Shown: positions 44,380 through 54,051 of the stretch, one piece after another | How the letters are laid out: every line of letters begins with the position of its first letter | Position numbering within the stretch: position 1 is the first letter of the stretch | Origin: Athalassotoga saccharophila | GTDB taxonomy: Bacteria > Thermotogota > Thermotogae > Mesoaciditogales > Mesoaciditogaceae | Reading direction: 5' to 3' | NCBI RefSeq assembly: GCF_009936215.1 | Contig: NZ_AP019551.1 | Span: 434,001 to 498,000 of the forward strand | DNA length: 64,000 nt | Position numbers and translations under genes: made by a program | Notes under the pieces: generated by a model | Seen by the model: the letters and a program-made list of their open reading frames with translations, nothing else | Told to the model about the DNA's origin: nothing | Databases searched by the model: none

Positions 44380-46194
44380 TTATTTTCCTTGGTATTCAGC
44401 GTTAACGGTATCATCATTTGTCGATGAATTGTTCGATCCGTTACCGCTCGTCGCACTTTGATAAAGTTTCTGACCTATAGTCTGAGACTTCTTCTGCAAA
44501 TCATCCATGAGAACCTTTATGCGTGCGTAATCGTTCTTTTCTATGGCATCCCTGAGATCCTTTATAAGACTCTCAGTTTCACCTCTCAAGGAAGGATCTA
44601 TCTTCGATCCCTGTTCGTTAAGCAACTTTTCCATCTGGTAGACAAGGGAATCGGCCTGGTTCTTCATCTCAACCTGCTGTTTGCGTTTTGCGTCTTCTTC
44701 TTGGTATCTCTTGGCCTCTTCGACCATTTTCTTTATCTCTTCTTCCGAAAGGTTCGAACTTCCCCTTATCACGATGGATTGTTCCTTACCAGTCGCTTTG
44801 TCCTTTGCAGAAACGTGTACAATTCCTTCGGAATCTATGTCAAAGGTAACCTCGATTTGCGGAATTCCCCTTGGCGCTGGTGGAATCCCGGTGAGTGTAA
44901 ACCTTCCAAGAGATTTGTTGTCGCTCGCAAGTTCACGCTCTCCCTGCAAAACATTTATCTCGACTTCTGTCTGACCATCTTCCGCGGTCGTGAAAATTTC
45001 AGATTTCTTCGTTGGTATCGTGGTATTTCTCGGTATTATCCTGTGCATAAGACCGCCTTTGACCTCCACACCGAGAGAGAGCGGAGTAACATCGACAAGT
45101 ACAACCTCTCTTTTGGTTTCTCCGGCAAGGATCGATGCTTCGAACGCAGCACCTATCGCAACGGCCTCATCTGGATTGACGGCCCTAGAAGGTTCTTTAT
45201 GGAAAATGTTCTTCAAAAATTCCTGAACTATAGGCATCCTTGTCGGTCCACCAACGAGCAATATCTCTCCTATATCTTCAACAGTTATCTTTGCATCGTT
45301 TAAAACCGTCTCGATTGGTTCCCTCATCTTCTCAACGAGATCGCGTATTAAACTCTCCAATTTGGCCCTTGTCAAAGATGTCTGAAGATGTTTTGGCCCA
45401 TTCGCGTCTGCTGTTATATAAGGAAGATTTATCTCCGTCTCCATCTTCGTCGTGAGTTCTATCTTTGCCCTTTCGGCGGCATCCTTTAACCTTTGCATCG
45501 CCTGTTTATCACCGCTAAGATCGACTCCGGTCTCCTTTTTGAAGTTATCGATGAGCCAGTCAATGATCCTTTGATCGAAGTCATCTCCTCCGAGATGATT
45601 GTTTCCGCTTGTGGCCTTAACCTCTATGACCCCGCCGCCTATCTCAAGCAGTGAGACATCGAAGGTTCCTCCGCCAAGGTCACAAACTATTACCATCTCG
45701 TCTTTGCTCTTGTCTATTCCATATCCCAATGCGGCCGCCGTCGGTTCATTTATGATTCTCATGACTTCGAGTCCCGCTATACGTCCGGCATCCTTTGTAG
45801 CCTGACGCTGGGCATCTTCGAAGTATGCCGGAACCGTTATGACAGCCTTCGTTATTTTGCCGCCCAAAAAGGCTTCGGCATCGTTTTTCAATTTTCTGAG
45901 TATGAAAGCGCTTATTTCTTGAGGAGTGTATTCTTTGTTGTCTATTTTGATCCTCGTATTTGTTCCCATTTGACGCTTTATAGATCTTATAGTCCTTTCG
46001 GCGTTGAGTATTGCCTGCCTTTTTGCAGGCTCACCAACCAAAACTTCCCCCGTTTTTGTAAAAGCAACAACGGAAGGAGTGAGTCTCGAGCCTTCGGCGT
46101 TGGGTATAACTTCGGGCTTGCCATTTCTGATAACCGCTATTTCCGAGTTAGTCGTTCCAAGGTCTATCCCAACCACATATTCTCTTTCAGCCAT
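44380..46194 (-). CDS. dnaK: Chaperone protein DnaK (Hsp70)
   Basis: A 604-residue Hsp70. The ATPase domain starts with [14 protein letters not shown] and includes [15 protein letters not shown] (about residue 170) and [11 protein letters not shown] (about residue 310); the substrate domain follows from about residue 360. The C-terminus is Ser/Thr/Asn-rich and lacks the EEVD-like end, as in bacteria. The ATG at 46194 follows GGAGGTGAC. grpE and dnaJ are not adjacent in this window. It has a perfect consensus promoter. Confidence 0.96.
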   Translation of the reverse strand: MAEREYVVGIDLGTTNSEIAVIRNGKPEVIPNAEGSRLTPSVVAFTKTGEVLVGEPAKRQAILNAERTIRSIKRQMGTNTRIKIDNKEYTPQEISAFILRKLKNDAEAFLGGKITKAVITVPAYFEDAQRQATKDAGRIAGLEVMRIINEPTAAALGYGIDKSKDEMVIVCDLGGGTFDVSLLEIGGGVIEVKATSGNNHLGGDDFDQRIIDWLIDNFKKETGVDLSGDKQAMQRLKDAAERAKIELTTKMETEINLPYITADANGPKHLQTSLTRAKLESLIRDLVEKMREPIETVLNDAKITVEDIGEILLVGGPTRMPIVQEFLKNIFHKEPSRAVNPDEAVAIGAAFEASILAGETKREVVLVDVTPLSLGVEVKGGLMHRIIPRNTTIPTKKSEIFTTAEDGQTEVEINVLQGERELASDNKSLGRFTLTGIPPAPRGIPQIEVTFDIDSEGIVHVSAKDKATGKEQSIVIRGSSNLSEEEIKKMVEEAKRYQEEDAKRKQQVEMKNQADSLVYQMEKLLNEQGSKIDPSLRGETESLIKDLRDAIEKNDYARIKVLMDDLQKKSQTIGQKLYQSATSGNGSNNSSTNDDTVNAEYQGK

Positions 46195-46222
46195 TCATGT
46201 CACCTCCATAATTTCAATTCAA

Positions 46223-46251
46223 ATTATAATCAACTTTATCGGCCTTGTCAA
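46223..46251 (-). promoter_or_regulatory. dnaK promoter
   Basis: On the minus strand a perfect -35 TTGACA (46251-46246), 17-base spacer and perfect -10 TATAAT (46228-46223). No CIRCE inverted repeat is seen around it. Confidence 0.85.
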
Positions 46252-46484
46252 GAGTCAAAATCAAATTCCTATAAAGTTTTTAATCCTTCAAATATCTAAT
46301 ATTTCATGATTTAAATTTATAATTTACTAAAAAATTAAGCAATCTTAATCACAGACTGATAAGCAACTCTCTCTTTCATTTTTGAGATTGGTAACAAATT
46401 ATTTCCACACTAAGGTGAAAAAATTCACATCTAAAAAAAGAATACTTAACCACGATGCTATAAAATGAGAATGGAGGTGAAAAT

Positions 46485-46922
46485 ATGCCAGTTATGAAAT
46501 TTTCTGTGAGTGGAAAGTCTGAGAATCCAACGAAATTGGTCGTTAATGCCGGTAAGTTCAAGATGATAATCGATGAGCCACCGAACCTTGGTGGAACAAA
46601 CGAAGGCCCAAATCCAGTTGAGTACGTTTTGGCTGCTCTCGGTGGATGTATAAACGTTGTGGGTCACCTTGTTGCAAAAGAGATGGGAATAGAATTGAAA
46701 GGACTTGAAATGACGATAGAAGGAGATCTCGATCCTTCCAAATTCATGGGTAAGCCTACAAATGAGAGAACTGGATACAAAGAGATAAGGGTGAATCTCA
46801 AGCCTGTTACAAATGCAGACAAAGCAACGCTCGATAAGTGGATAAAGGCAGTCGAAGAGAGATGCCCTGTGAGTGACAATCTTAGAAATCCAACTCCTGT
46901 AAAGATAAGTATTTCGAAATAA
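46485..46922 (+). CDS. OsmC/OHR family peroxidase-like protein
   Basis: A 145-residue protein of the OsmC fold, which reduces organic hydroperoxides with two cysteines. The first is in LAALGGCINVVGHL (about residue 47), the second in VEERCPVSDNL (about residue 127). The spacing of 80 residues fits OsmC. The ATG follows GGAGGTGAAAAT. It is transcribed away from dnaK and ends in a terminator, so it is a single-gene unit. Confidence 0.9.
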   Translation: MPVMKFSVSGKSENPTKLVVNAGKFKMIIDEPPNLGGTNEGPNPVEYVLAALGGCINVVGHLVAKEMGIELKGLEMTIEGDLDPSKFMGKPTNERTGYKEIRVNLKPVTNADKATLDKWIKAVEERCPVSDNLRNPTPVKISISK

Positions 46923-46943
46923 GGCCGCTAAAGCGGCCTTTTT
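46923..46943 (+). terminator. Terminator after the osmC-like gene
   Basis: GGCCGCT AA AGCGGCC followed by TTTTTG. Confidence 0.85.
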
Positions 46944-47040
46944 GATCCACATCCTTAATGATTTCTTCAAAGAGAGTATAAAATAAAGACAAATCTTACA
47001 GGTATACTTGAATAAACGATCCAAAATGGAAGGTGATTTG

Positions 47041-47208
47041 ATGAAGTTTAAAAATGTTCTAAATAATCCAAGGATCGCCTCTCAATTTGATCTGCTCAAG
47101 ATGATAAGACTCAAAAACAATGAAGCACAAGTCGAATTCGTCAAACGTTCCCTCGAAGGATGTGCGGATCAAAAAATAGAACGGGAAAATGGAAAATCCT
47201 CTAATTGA
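47041..47208 (+). CDS. Small hypothetical protein, 55 residues
   Basis: An ATG at 47041 follows GGAAGGTGATTTG and opens a basic, helical 55-residue frame (MKFKNVLNNPRIASQFDLLK ...). It overlaps the start of the degenerate ABC ATPase by 20 bases, and a promoter-like TATAAAAT sits about 60 bases upstream. No family recognised. The good ribosome binding site and the coupling to the next gene support it. Confidence 0.5.
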   Translation: MKFKNVLNNPRIASQFDLLKMIRLKNNEAQVEFVKRSLEGCADQKIERENGKSSN

Positions 47209-47896
47209 ATTTAGAAATTTTTCCCTAAATCTTGACGGCAAACAATTACTCGATGACATATCTTTAAAAGTTGAAGAAAAAAGTGTACTTTTGATTTACG
47301 GGCCCAGAAGTTCGGGCAAATCTGCTCTGCTTAGAAGTATCGTTCACCTTAATGAAGAATTGTTCGATAAAATAGAGTTTAAGGGAGATATATTTTTCCA
47401 TGGTCAAAGCATAATCAACGCGGACAGAAAATCTTTAAGACGAAAAATTGCCTACATAGACACTTCCTTCATTGAAACTCTTTCCCCTCTTACCGTTAAC
47501 CAGATAATCACCCTCGTCAAGGGACGAAATGTCGATCTTTATTCCGATGAAATGATAGGCCTTCTTAAACAGTTGGGACTCATAAACATCTTAAAAGAAG
47601 GACTTCATACCTACGTTGAGGATCTCCACGGAAATGTGAGAGTTCTCTTTTTGTTGTTGCTTGCGATATTGAGAGAACCAGAGGTCATTTCTCTCGATTG
47701 TATAATAGATCATCTCGATGACGAGGCAGTTTTGAACATACAAAACATTGTGCTATCATTGAAGAAAAAGTACACGTTGATCCTTGCCACAAGAAAGTTA
47801 CCTCATTTCTTACCAATAGCCGATAAGATCATCGTGATGAAAAACGGAAAGATAGAATTCGAGGGTACAAAAAAAGAATTGGTTTTTGATTTATAA
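47189..47896 (+). CDS. Degenerate ABC-type ATPase (PstB-like, catalytic motifs lost)
   Basis: A 235-residue protein with the size and start (IEFRNFSLNLDGKQLLDDIS) of a phosphate-type ABC ATP-binding protein. Walker A is present as YGPRSSGKSALLR (about residue 38). The signature LSGGQ is replaced by DLHGNVRVL, and the Walker B LLLDEP motif reads EVISLDCIIDHLDD, lacking the catalytic Glu. The H-loop region also reads TRKLPHFL. It probably binds but does not hydrolyse ATP normally. No permease is adjacent; it sits before mtaB, perhaps as a regulator. The ATG overlaps the previous small gene. Confidence 0.75.
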   Translation: MENPLIEFRNFSLNLDGKQLLDDISLKVEEKSVLLIYGPRSSGKSALLRSIVHLNEELFDKIEFKGDIFFHGQSIINADRKSLRRKIAYIDTSFIETLSPLTVNQIITLVKGRNVDLYSDEMIGLLKQLGLINILKEGLHTYVEDLHGNVRVLFLLLLAILREPEVISLDCIIDHLDDEAVLNIQNIVLSLKKKYTLILATRKLPHFLPIADKIIVMKNGKIEFEGTKKELVFDL

Positions 47897-47907
47897 AAGA
47901 GGTCAAA

Positions 47908-49131
47908 ATGAAATATCACGTTTACACGCTCGGGTGTAAATTTAACCTGTATGAAAGTGCCAGAATCTCCGAGATCCTTGACAGGGCTGGGCACCAAAAA
48001 TCCGATCCTCAAGATTCTGATTTAATAATAATAAACAGTTGTGCGGTTACGTCTGAGGCCAAAAGGCAATCCCTTCAGATGGCAAGACATTTCAAAAGAA
48101 TATCGCAAGCAAAGATAATCTTTACCGGATGTGCCGTACACGATGACAAAATCGAGGATTTTGATCTTGTTCTCGGCAACGGAGAAAAGATGAGAATACT
48201 TGATTTTATAAATAAAAATGGAAAGATATGCGATAATGCCTATTTTCTTCACGATGATATCAATTACGCAGTTGAAAAGATTCCCGAAAGAACGCGCGGA
48301 TTTTTGAGTATCGAAAATGGATGCAACTGGGGCTGTACTTACTGTGCGATACCTCATTTTAGAGGCACAAAGATAAGGTCAAAGCCGATCGATACAGTTA
48401 TAGAAGAAGCGCAAAAGATGGTAAGATCCGGGATAAAAGAGATAGTCATAAGCGGGATAAATATCGCCCTTTACGATGACAATGGGCTTGATCTTGGAAA
48501 GGCACTCGATTTGATTTCAAAAATAGATGGTGATTTTAGAATAAGAATAGGGTCAATAGATCCAATCAATGCCATTAAAATCGCATGGGTTTTCTCTGAG
48601 AATCAAAAGATGTGCCATCACATTCATCTTTCTCTTCAAAGCGGTTCAGACAAAGTACTCAAAGATATGGGGAGACCTTACAGATCAGATGATGTCATCA
48701 GGTTAGCCGAAAAGATGAGAGAAATAGATAGATTTTTTGCTTTCTCAACCGATGTGATATGTGGTTTTCCGACAGAAGATGAAAATGATTTTTTAGAAAC
48801 TGTTGAACTTCTTAAAGAGATTGAGGTAATGAGAATTCATGCATTTCCATTCTCACCCCGACGCGGAACTAAGGCGGCAAGTCTAAAATCGATAGATGGC
48901 AAAGAAAAGAAGAGAAGGGTCAACATTCTAAGATCGCTCTCAAATGAACTCGAATACGATTCAAGAAAAAAGATGAAATTCAAACAGAGGATTCTTGTCG
49001 AAGAAAAATCAGGCGATCTTTGTAGCGGCTTTAGCGATTATTATCTTAAATATACCTTTAAGGATCCTGAATCTAAGGTTGGAGATTTCGTTGAGATAAA
49101 GGAGGGGGATGCTTTTGAAGATATATCTTAA
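47908..49131 (+). CDS. mtaB: tRNA t6A37 methylthiotransferase
   Basis: A radical-SAM enzyme that adds a methylthio group to t6A37 in tRNAs. The 407-residue protein has the three N-terminal cluster cysteines (TLGCKFNLYE, INSCAVTSEAK, FTGCAVHDD) and the radical-SAM triad in ENGCNWGCTYCAIPHFRG (about residue 131). A TRAM-like tail follows. The LGCK/NSCAVT/TGCA pattern favours MtaB over MiaB and RimO. The ATG at 47908 lies 11 bases after the ABC gene behind AAAAGAGG. Confidence 0.92.
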   Translation: MKYHVYTLGCKFNLYESARISEILDRAGHQKSDPQDSDLIIINSCAVTSEAKRQSLQMARHFKRISQAKIIFTGCAVHDDKIEDFDLVLGNGEKMRILDFINKNGKICDNAYFLHDDINYAVEKIPERTRGFLSIENGCNWGCTYCAIPHFRGTKIRSKPIDTVIEEAQKMVRSGIKEIVISGINIALYDDNGLDLGKALDLISKIDGDFRIRIGSIDPINAIKIAWVFSENQKMCHHIHLSLQSGSDKVLKDMGRPYRSDDVIRLAEKMREIDRFFAFSTDVICGFPTEDENDFLETVELLKEIEVMRIHAFPFSPRRGTKAASLKSIDGKEKKRRVNILRSLSNELEYDSRKKMKFKQRILVEEKSGDLCSGFSDYYLKYTFKDPESKVGDFVEIKEGDAFEDIS

Positions 49132-49942
49132 TTCAAAATGGTACGATGAGGACGTGAAAATAAGCGTTACAGATCGGGGATTCATGTACGGCGAGGGAAT
49201 ATACGAATCTTTGAGAACGTACAATGGTTCTCTTTTTGCGCCTCTGAAACATTTCGAAAGATTCAAAAGATCCGCTCAATTGCTCGGTATAAACTGCAAA
49301 ATGAATTTCGAAGAGTTCAAATCAATTCTTCTCGAGGGGATAAAAGATGAAAAAGAGGATTGTACAATACGTGTCATGCTTACCACGGGAAATGGAAAAG
49401 AACCTCTTTTCATCGCTTATATCATGAAATTGCAGGCCCCATCTGAAGATCTGTATAATTATGGAGTAGATGTTGGTATATCAAAAGTAAGAAAAATAGA
49501 CGAATCTGCCCTCCCAAATCTCCTAAAGACAACCTCGCATGCAAATCTTATGATCGCTAAAAGGGGAAAGGAAAGTTTTTACGAGGTATTGATGCTCAAC
49601 AGTCGTGGGTATGTGGCTGAGGGAATAATGAGCAATATCTTTCTTGTAGAGAATAACGTGCTTGTGACCCCTTCGATAGAGACTGGAATCTTGGACGGAA
49701 TAACGAGAGAGATAGTCATCGATCTTGCCAAGTCTCTCGAAATACAGGTCTCAGAGAGATTCGTAAATGTCGATGAACTTTTCAATTGTTCTGAAGCCTT
49801 TCTGACTCGAACAAGCGCCGGAATAATCCCCATAAGAAAGATAGAAAATCGAACGCTTTTTGGAGAAGAACCTGGCAATATAACACAAATCCTGATGGAA
49901 AATTTCAAACCTTACATATTCCACAGAGCCGATCTATGGTAA
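49115..49942 (+). CDS. Class IV aminotransferase (branched-chain/D-amino acid type)
   Basis: A 275-residue PLP enzyme of fold type IV. The early motif VTDRGFMYGEGIYESLRTYNG (about residues 16-36) and the later LKTTSHANLMIAKRG with the PLP-lysine, plus GYVAEGIMSNIFLVENN and TPSIETGILDGITRE, fit the family. IlvE, D-alanine transaminase and aminodeoxychorismate lyase cannot be separated here. I chose the TTG at 49115, 9 bases after GGAGG; an ATG at 49109 is only 3 bases after it. It overlaps mtaB by 17 bases. Confidence 0.85.
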   Translation: MKIYLNSKWYDEDVKISVTDRGFMYGEGIYESLRTYNGSLFAPLKHFERFKRSAQLLGINCKMNFEEFKSILLEGIKDEKEDCTIRVMLTTGNGKEPLFIAYIMKLQAPSEDLYNYGVDVGISKVRKIDESALPNLLKTTSHANLMIAKRGKESFYEVLMLNSRGYVAEGIMSNIFLVENNVLVTPSIETGILDGITREIVIDLAKSLEIQVSERFVNVDELFNCSEAFLTRTSAGIIPIRKIENRTLFGEEPGNITQILMENFKPYIFHRADLW

Positions 49943-50081
49943 TAAAAAATCATCTGATTCGTCTGGCCGAAAATAACCCAAAATCAACCTTTATAGACAT
50001 TTAAAGGTTTTTATTATATTGTTCCTTTTGCTATTTCATTTTTGCTTCAATTTGTGTCATAATACATTAGAAGGTGATCCC

Positions 50082-50954
50082 GTGAAAAGCATGACAGGTT
50101 ATGCCAAGGTAAGCAAAAATCTAAACGGAAATCTTTACACCGTGGAAATAAAGAGTGTGAACCACAAATTCATAAATATATCCTTTTTAATACCTTATCT
50201 TTTTTCATCATTCGAACAAAGATCGTTGCCATTAATTCAGTCCAAGGTAAAAAGAGGAAATATATCCATAAAGGCCGATATAAGGGGAGAATTCGAAAGC
50301 GACTTAATAGTGCCAGATCTCGAACTTGCAAAATCCTACTTTAAAGCCTTCAAAGAAATAGAGAAGGAGATTGGAGTTCAGTTAAGACTTGACCTTGGCC
50401 AATTGTTAGAGATAAAGGATATATTCAAGATGTCTCTCGATGCCCAAAAAGAAGATCAAATATGGAATGATTTCAGCCAGATACTATCTGAGGCACTTGA
50501 AAATTACGATAAAAGTAGAAAAATAGAGGGAGAAAAACTAAAATCATATTTTGAAGATCAGATAAAGACGCTCGAAGAGATCATCAAAGAGATGGAAAGT
50601 TATGAATCAGAAAACAGAGAGAAGTACAAAGAGTTGCTTTTGCAGAGCCTTCAAGATAATTTTTCAGAAATAAAGATGGATCCTGAAAGAATTGAGCAAG
50701 AAGTTGTAATGACAATACAAAGATCGGACATAGGAGAGGAAATATCGAGAATATTTGCACACATATCAAGATCAAAAGAACTCATGAATTCGGATCAGGA
50801 TGTGGGGAGCGAACTTGACTTTGTATTTCAAGAAATAGGCAGAGAAGTTAACACCTTAAGCGTCAAATCCAAAATACCTGAAGTTTTGAATCTCGTGGTA
50901 AGGGCGAAAACTATTGTCAAAAAGTTAAGAGAACAAGTCCAAAATATCGAATAG
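50082..50954 (+). CDS. yicC: YicC-family endoribonuclease
   Basis: A 290-residue protein of the YicC/YloC family, reported to act as RNA-degrading enzymes. The start [26 protein letters not shown] and the C-terminal [15 protein letters not shown] are the family signatures. The GTG at 50082 follows GAAGGTGATCC and gives the standard N-terminus; longer in-frame starts read the promoter region. It opens the conserved run yicC-remA-gmk-rpoZ-coaBC. Confidence 0.9.
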   Translation: MKSMTGYAKVSKNLNGNLYTVEIKSVNHKFINISFLIPYLFSSFEQRSLPLIQSKVKRGNISIKADIRGEFESDLIVPDLELAKSYFKAFKEIEKEIGVQLRLDLGQLLEIKDIFKMSLDAQKEDQIWNDFSQILSEALENYDKSRKIEGEKLKSYFEDQIKTLEEIIKEMESYESENREKYKELLLQSLQDNFSEIKMDPERIEQEVVMTIQRSDIGEEISRIFAHISRSKELMNSDQDVGSELDFVFQEIGREVNTLSVKSKIPEVLNLVVRAKTIVKKLREQVQNIE

Positions 50955-50971
50955 ATACGGAGGGAGGAAGT

Positions 50972-51289
50972 ATGTACGGACTTATAAACATAGGGTTTGG
51001 AAATGTTGTGATCGGAGATCGTGTCATAGTGATAGTTAACCCCGAGTCTGCGCCTTTGAAACGTCTCAAGGATGGTGCCAAAGACGATGGCAAACTCATA
51101 GATGCCACATACGGAAGAAGAACGAGATCTATCCTTATAACAGACAGCAATCACGTCATTTTAAGTGCTATCCAGCCAGAAACGATATCCGAGAGATTCC
51201 AGGCTTCATTTAGAGAAATGAAAGAAATAACAGAAAAAACACCGGAAAAAACGCCAGAAAGCAAAACCAAAACTAAAGCAAAATCATGA
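50972..51289 (+). CDS. remA: RemA-like regulator (DUF370)
   Basis: A 105-residue protein with the DUF370 core ([47 protein letters not shown]) and a Lys/Thr/Glu-rich tail. In Bacillus RemA forms DNA-binding rings that control matrix genes; in other phyla it is found between yicC and gmk, as here, with role unknown. The ATG follows GGAGGGAGGAAGT. Its end overlaps gmk by 4 bases. Confidence 0.88.
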   Translation: MYGLINIGFGNVVIGDRVIVIVNPESAPLKRLKDGAKDDGKLIDATYGRRTRSILITDSNHVILSAIQPETISERFQASFREMKEITEKTPEKTPESKTKTKAKS

Positions 51290-51894
51290 GAGGCCTGATT
51301 TTCGTGATGAGTGGCCCTTCGGGGGCCGGTAAAACTACAATCGTTAAAATGGCACTTTCACAAATAGAGGGAATGGAATTTTCCGTCTCATACACAACAA
51401 GGCCCAAAAGAGAAAATGAAGTGGAAGGTGTTGATTATTTTTTTGTGGATGAAAAAACATTCAGAGAACTCATAAAAAAGGGAGAATTCCTTGAATGGGC
51501 CGAAGTCCATGGCCATCTTTACGGCACTTCGAAAAAATTCGTCGAGGAAAGGCTTGAAAAAGGCAAAAATTTGCTTTTAGACGTAGACGTAAAAGGAGCG
51601 CTGAATATCAAAAAGATATACAAAGATGGCATATTCATATTTGTGGCTCCCCCTTCCTTTAAAGAGTTGAAAGAGAGACTTTTAAAAAGGCACACGGAAA
51701 GCAAAGATGATTTTGAAAAAAGAATAGAAGATGCGAAATTCGAACTTTCTCAAATATCTAAATTCGACTATCTTATAGTTAACAGAGAGATAAACACGGC
51801 GGTCAAAGAACTTGTGTCGATAATCATCGCCGAACAATTGAAGGTTTCAAGGTTAAGTGAGTTCATAGGAAAGTATAATTTTATAAAGGGATGA
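51286..51894 (+). CDS. gmk: Guanylate kinase
   Basis: Phosphorylates GMP to GDP. The 202-residue protein has the P-loop [13 protein letters not shown], the GMP-binding [19 protein letters not shown] with Arg and Tyr residues, and the [10 protein letters not shown] region. It starts at an ATGA overlap with remA and overlaps rpoZ upstream sequence; typical of this conserved gene run. Confidence 0.95.
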   Translation: MRGLIFVMSGPSGAGKTTIVKMALSQIEGMEFSVSYTTRPKRENEVEGVDYFFVDEKTFRELIKKGEFLEWAEVHGHLYGTSKKFVEERLEKGKNLLLDVDVKGALNIKKIYKDGIFIFVAPPSFKELKERLLKRHTESKDDFEKRIEDAKFELSQISKFDYLIVNREINTAVKELVSIIIAEQLKVSRLSEFIGKYNFIKG

Positions 51895-51899
51895 TAAAA

Positions 51900-52139
51900 A
51901 TGAAAGATGGTATTTATGAAACTCTTATGAACAGATACGGAAACAAATACGCTATATCCATGGCTGTGGCAAAAAGAGCGGAATCTTTGAATGAACTTTC
52001 AAAACCACTTGTAAAGACAGAAGAATCCAATCTTGTAACAATCGCACTTCAGGAAATGGCGGCCGGATACGTTGAGATAAAGAATTCAGAAATGTTAAAA
52101 GCGCTTACCGCGAATGTCAAAATTTCAAAGAAAAGATGA
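51900..52139 (+). CDS. rpoZ: RNA polymerase omega subunit
   Basis: The 79-residue omega subunit that stabilises beta-prime. The sequence MNRYGNKYAISMAVAKRAE and the later ALQEMAAGYVEIKN fit the family. The ATG at 51900 lies 9 bases after AAAGGG; an ATG at 51891 sits on it. Located between gmk and coaBC as in many bacteria. Confidence 0.88.
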   Translation: MKDGIYETLMNRYGNKYAISMAVAKRAESLNELSKPLVKTEESNLVTIALQEMAAGYVEIKNSEMLKALTANVKISKKR

Positions 52140-53314
52140 GAGTTCTTCTTGCCATAACTGGCGGGATAGCGGCATACAAGGCCGTTGATCTTGCGAGCAT
52201 TTTGAGAAAGAGAAAAGATGAATTGAAAATAATCATGACAGAAAATGCCATGAAATTCGTCTCTCCTCTTACATTTGCCGCGGTGGGTAACGCTGAAGTT
52301 TACACGGACGAGTTCGAATACAGAGGGTTGATCTCTCATACGGGACTTTCTTCTTGGGCCGACGTTATGATCATAGCACCTGCAACTGCAAACACGATGG
52401 CAAAGATAGCAAATGGGATCGCAGACAACATAGTGACGGCAAGCGCTCTTGCCTTTAAGGGACCAAAAATTTTGGTGCCTGCGATGAATGTAAGAATGTA
52501 CGAAAATCAGGTAACGCAAGATAACCTTGAAAAATTATCCAAATATGGATGGAAAATAGTAGAGCCCGAAATTGGACACCTTGCCGATGGAGAAGAAGGA
52601 AAGGGAAGGTATCCAGAAAATGCAAGGATAATCTTTGAAATGGAAAGTCTTTTTACAAAAAAAGACATGGATAATTTAAAAGTGCTTGTTACCGCCGGTC
52701 CAACTCGAGAGGCAATAGATCCGGTCAGATACATATCGAACAGATCCTCGGGAAAAATGGGATATGAAATAGCGAAAGCGGCCGTTTTGAGAGGCGCAGA
52801 TGTGCATCTTGTTAGCGGACCTGTGAACATTCAATCGCCCTTTAATGTCAAAAGATATGACGTTGAAAGTACACAGGAGATGGCCCAAAGGGTTTTAGAT
52901 ATCTTGAATCAAGTCGATATAGTCATAATGGCTGCCGCTGTTGCAGATTATAAACCATTGGAAACGGCACAGCAAAAGATAAAAAAGGGCCTCTCTTTGG
53001 ACTTAAAACTCGTAAAAACGACGGATATACTTTCTGAGATTTCAAAGGTTAAACGTCCGGATCAATTCGTTGTTGGCTTCGCCGCCGAAACCCAAAACCT
53101 TCTTGAAAATGCGAGACATAAATTCGAATCGAAATCTCTCGACATGATAGTCGCCAATGACGTCTCGAGAAAGGATATAGGGTTCGAGTCAGACTACAAC
53201 GAAGTTACCGTAATAACGAAAAACGAAACCGTGCATCTTGAACGAATGACTAAAAATGAAATTGCAAATTCATTGCTTGACATTCTTCTAAAAGAAATTG
53301 TCAAGAAAAATTAA
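52136..53314 (+). CDS. coaBC: Bifunctional phosphopantothenoylcysteine decarboxylase/synthetase
   Basis: Makes 4'-phosphopantetheine from phosphopantothenate in two steps of coenzyme A synthesis. The N-terminal flavoprotein CoaC part has the GGIAAYKAVDLASIL start and the PAMNVRMYEN motif (about residue 117). The C-terminal CoaB synthetase part has VTAGPTREAIDPVRYISNRS and SGKMGYEIAKAA (about residue 205). It is 392 residues and starts at an ATGA overlap with rpoZ. Confidence 0.95.
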   Translation: MRVLLAITGGIAAYKAVDLASILRKRKDELKIIMTENAMKFVSPLTFAAVGNAEVYTDEFEYRGLISHTGLSSWADVMIIAPATANTMAKIANGIADNIVTASALAFKGPKILVPAMNVRMYENQVTQDNLEKLSKYGWKIVEPEIGHLADGEEGKGRYPENARIIFEMESLFTKKDMDNLKVLVTAGPTREAIDPVRYISNRSSGKMGYEIAKAAVLRGADVHLVSGPVNIQSPFNVKRYDVESTQEMAQRVLDILNQVDIVIMAAAVADYKPLETAQQKIKKGLSLDLKLVKTTDILSEISKVKRPDQFVVGFAAETQNLLENARHKFESKSLDMIVANDVSRKDIGFESDYNEVTVITKNETVHLERMTKNEIANSLLDILLKEIVKKN

Positions 53315-53378
53315 ATTCAGATACTCGATAAATATAGTATTATATTGGTACCCGTAAAGGGTAATTCGGAGGTGGATT

Positions 53379-54047
53379 ATGGCAGCATTACTTTCAGAAG
53401 AGGACAGGAAATACCTTGTCGATCTATTCGAGAAGGAATTAAAAGGAGAAGTTAAAATACTCTTTTTTGGCAGCAAAAGAAAAGAAGAGTGCGAGTACTG
53501 CGATCTTACGGAACAGATTCTTCAGGAACTTGCCGAAACAAACAACAAAATAACGATAGAAACGCATGATTTTGATGAAGATGCTTTGGTCAAAAAGTAC
53601 AACGTCGAAATGGTTCCTGCGATTCTGATGTTGGATTCAGAAGGCAATGACATGAGAATAAGATATTACGGAATACCTTCCGGTTATGAATTCTCATCCC
53701 TCATAGAAGACGTCATAGCGACTTCTAAAAAAGGAGAAGTTGACCTTTCTTCTTCGACTTTGAAAAAACTCGAAGAGATTAAATCTCCTTTGAAATTGCA
53801 GGTATTCGTGACGCCAACATGTCCGTATTGTCCAAGAGCGGTTTTAATGGCCCATAAACTTGCGATGAAGTCACCTAACATAATTGGAGAGATGATAGAG
53901 GCCAATGAATTTCCGGATCTTTCGATGCAATACAACGTTTCTTCCGTTCCTCACATAATAATAAATGAGGGAGAAGGAGAATTCGTGGGTGCCCTTCCTG
54001 AAGATGCATTCGTTGAACAAATAATGAGTGTGGTAAAAGGAGTTTGA
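53379..54047 (+). CDS. Protein disulfide oxidoreductase with two thioredoxin folds
   Basis: A 222-residue PDO of the thermophile type with two thioredoxin-like units. The first active site is CEYC (about residue 34, in EECEYCDLTEQI) and the second CPYC (about residue 148, in TPTCPYCPRAVLM), followed by cis-proline regions MVPAILML and SVPHIIIN. It forms, shuffles or reduces protein disulfides in hot cytoplasm. It is 4 bases before trxB and likely its reduction partner. Confidence 0.92.
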   Translation: MAALLSEEDRKYLVDLFEKELKGEVKILFFGSKRKEECEYCDLTEQILQELAETNNKITIETHDFDEDALVKKYNVEMVPAILMLDSEGNDMRIRYYGIPSGYEFSSLIEDVIATSKKGEVDLSSSTLKKLEEIKSPLKLQVFVTPTCPYCPRAVLMAHKLAMKSPNIIGEMIEANEFPDLSMQYNVSSVPHIIINEGEGEFVGALPEDAFVEQIMSVVKGV

Positions 54048-54051
54048 TAAC

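Noticed and set aside
44458-45303. Long plus-strand open frame opposite dnaK
   Set aside because: Antisense of dnaK; codon bias and motif evidence favour dnaK only.
46199-46300. A CIRCE (HrcA) operator before dnaK
   Set aside because: The TTAGCACTC-N9-GAGTGCTAA repeat is not present near the promoter.
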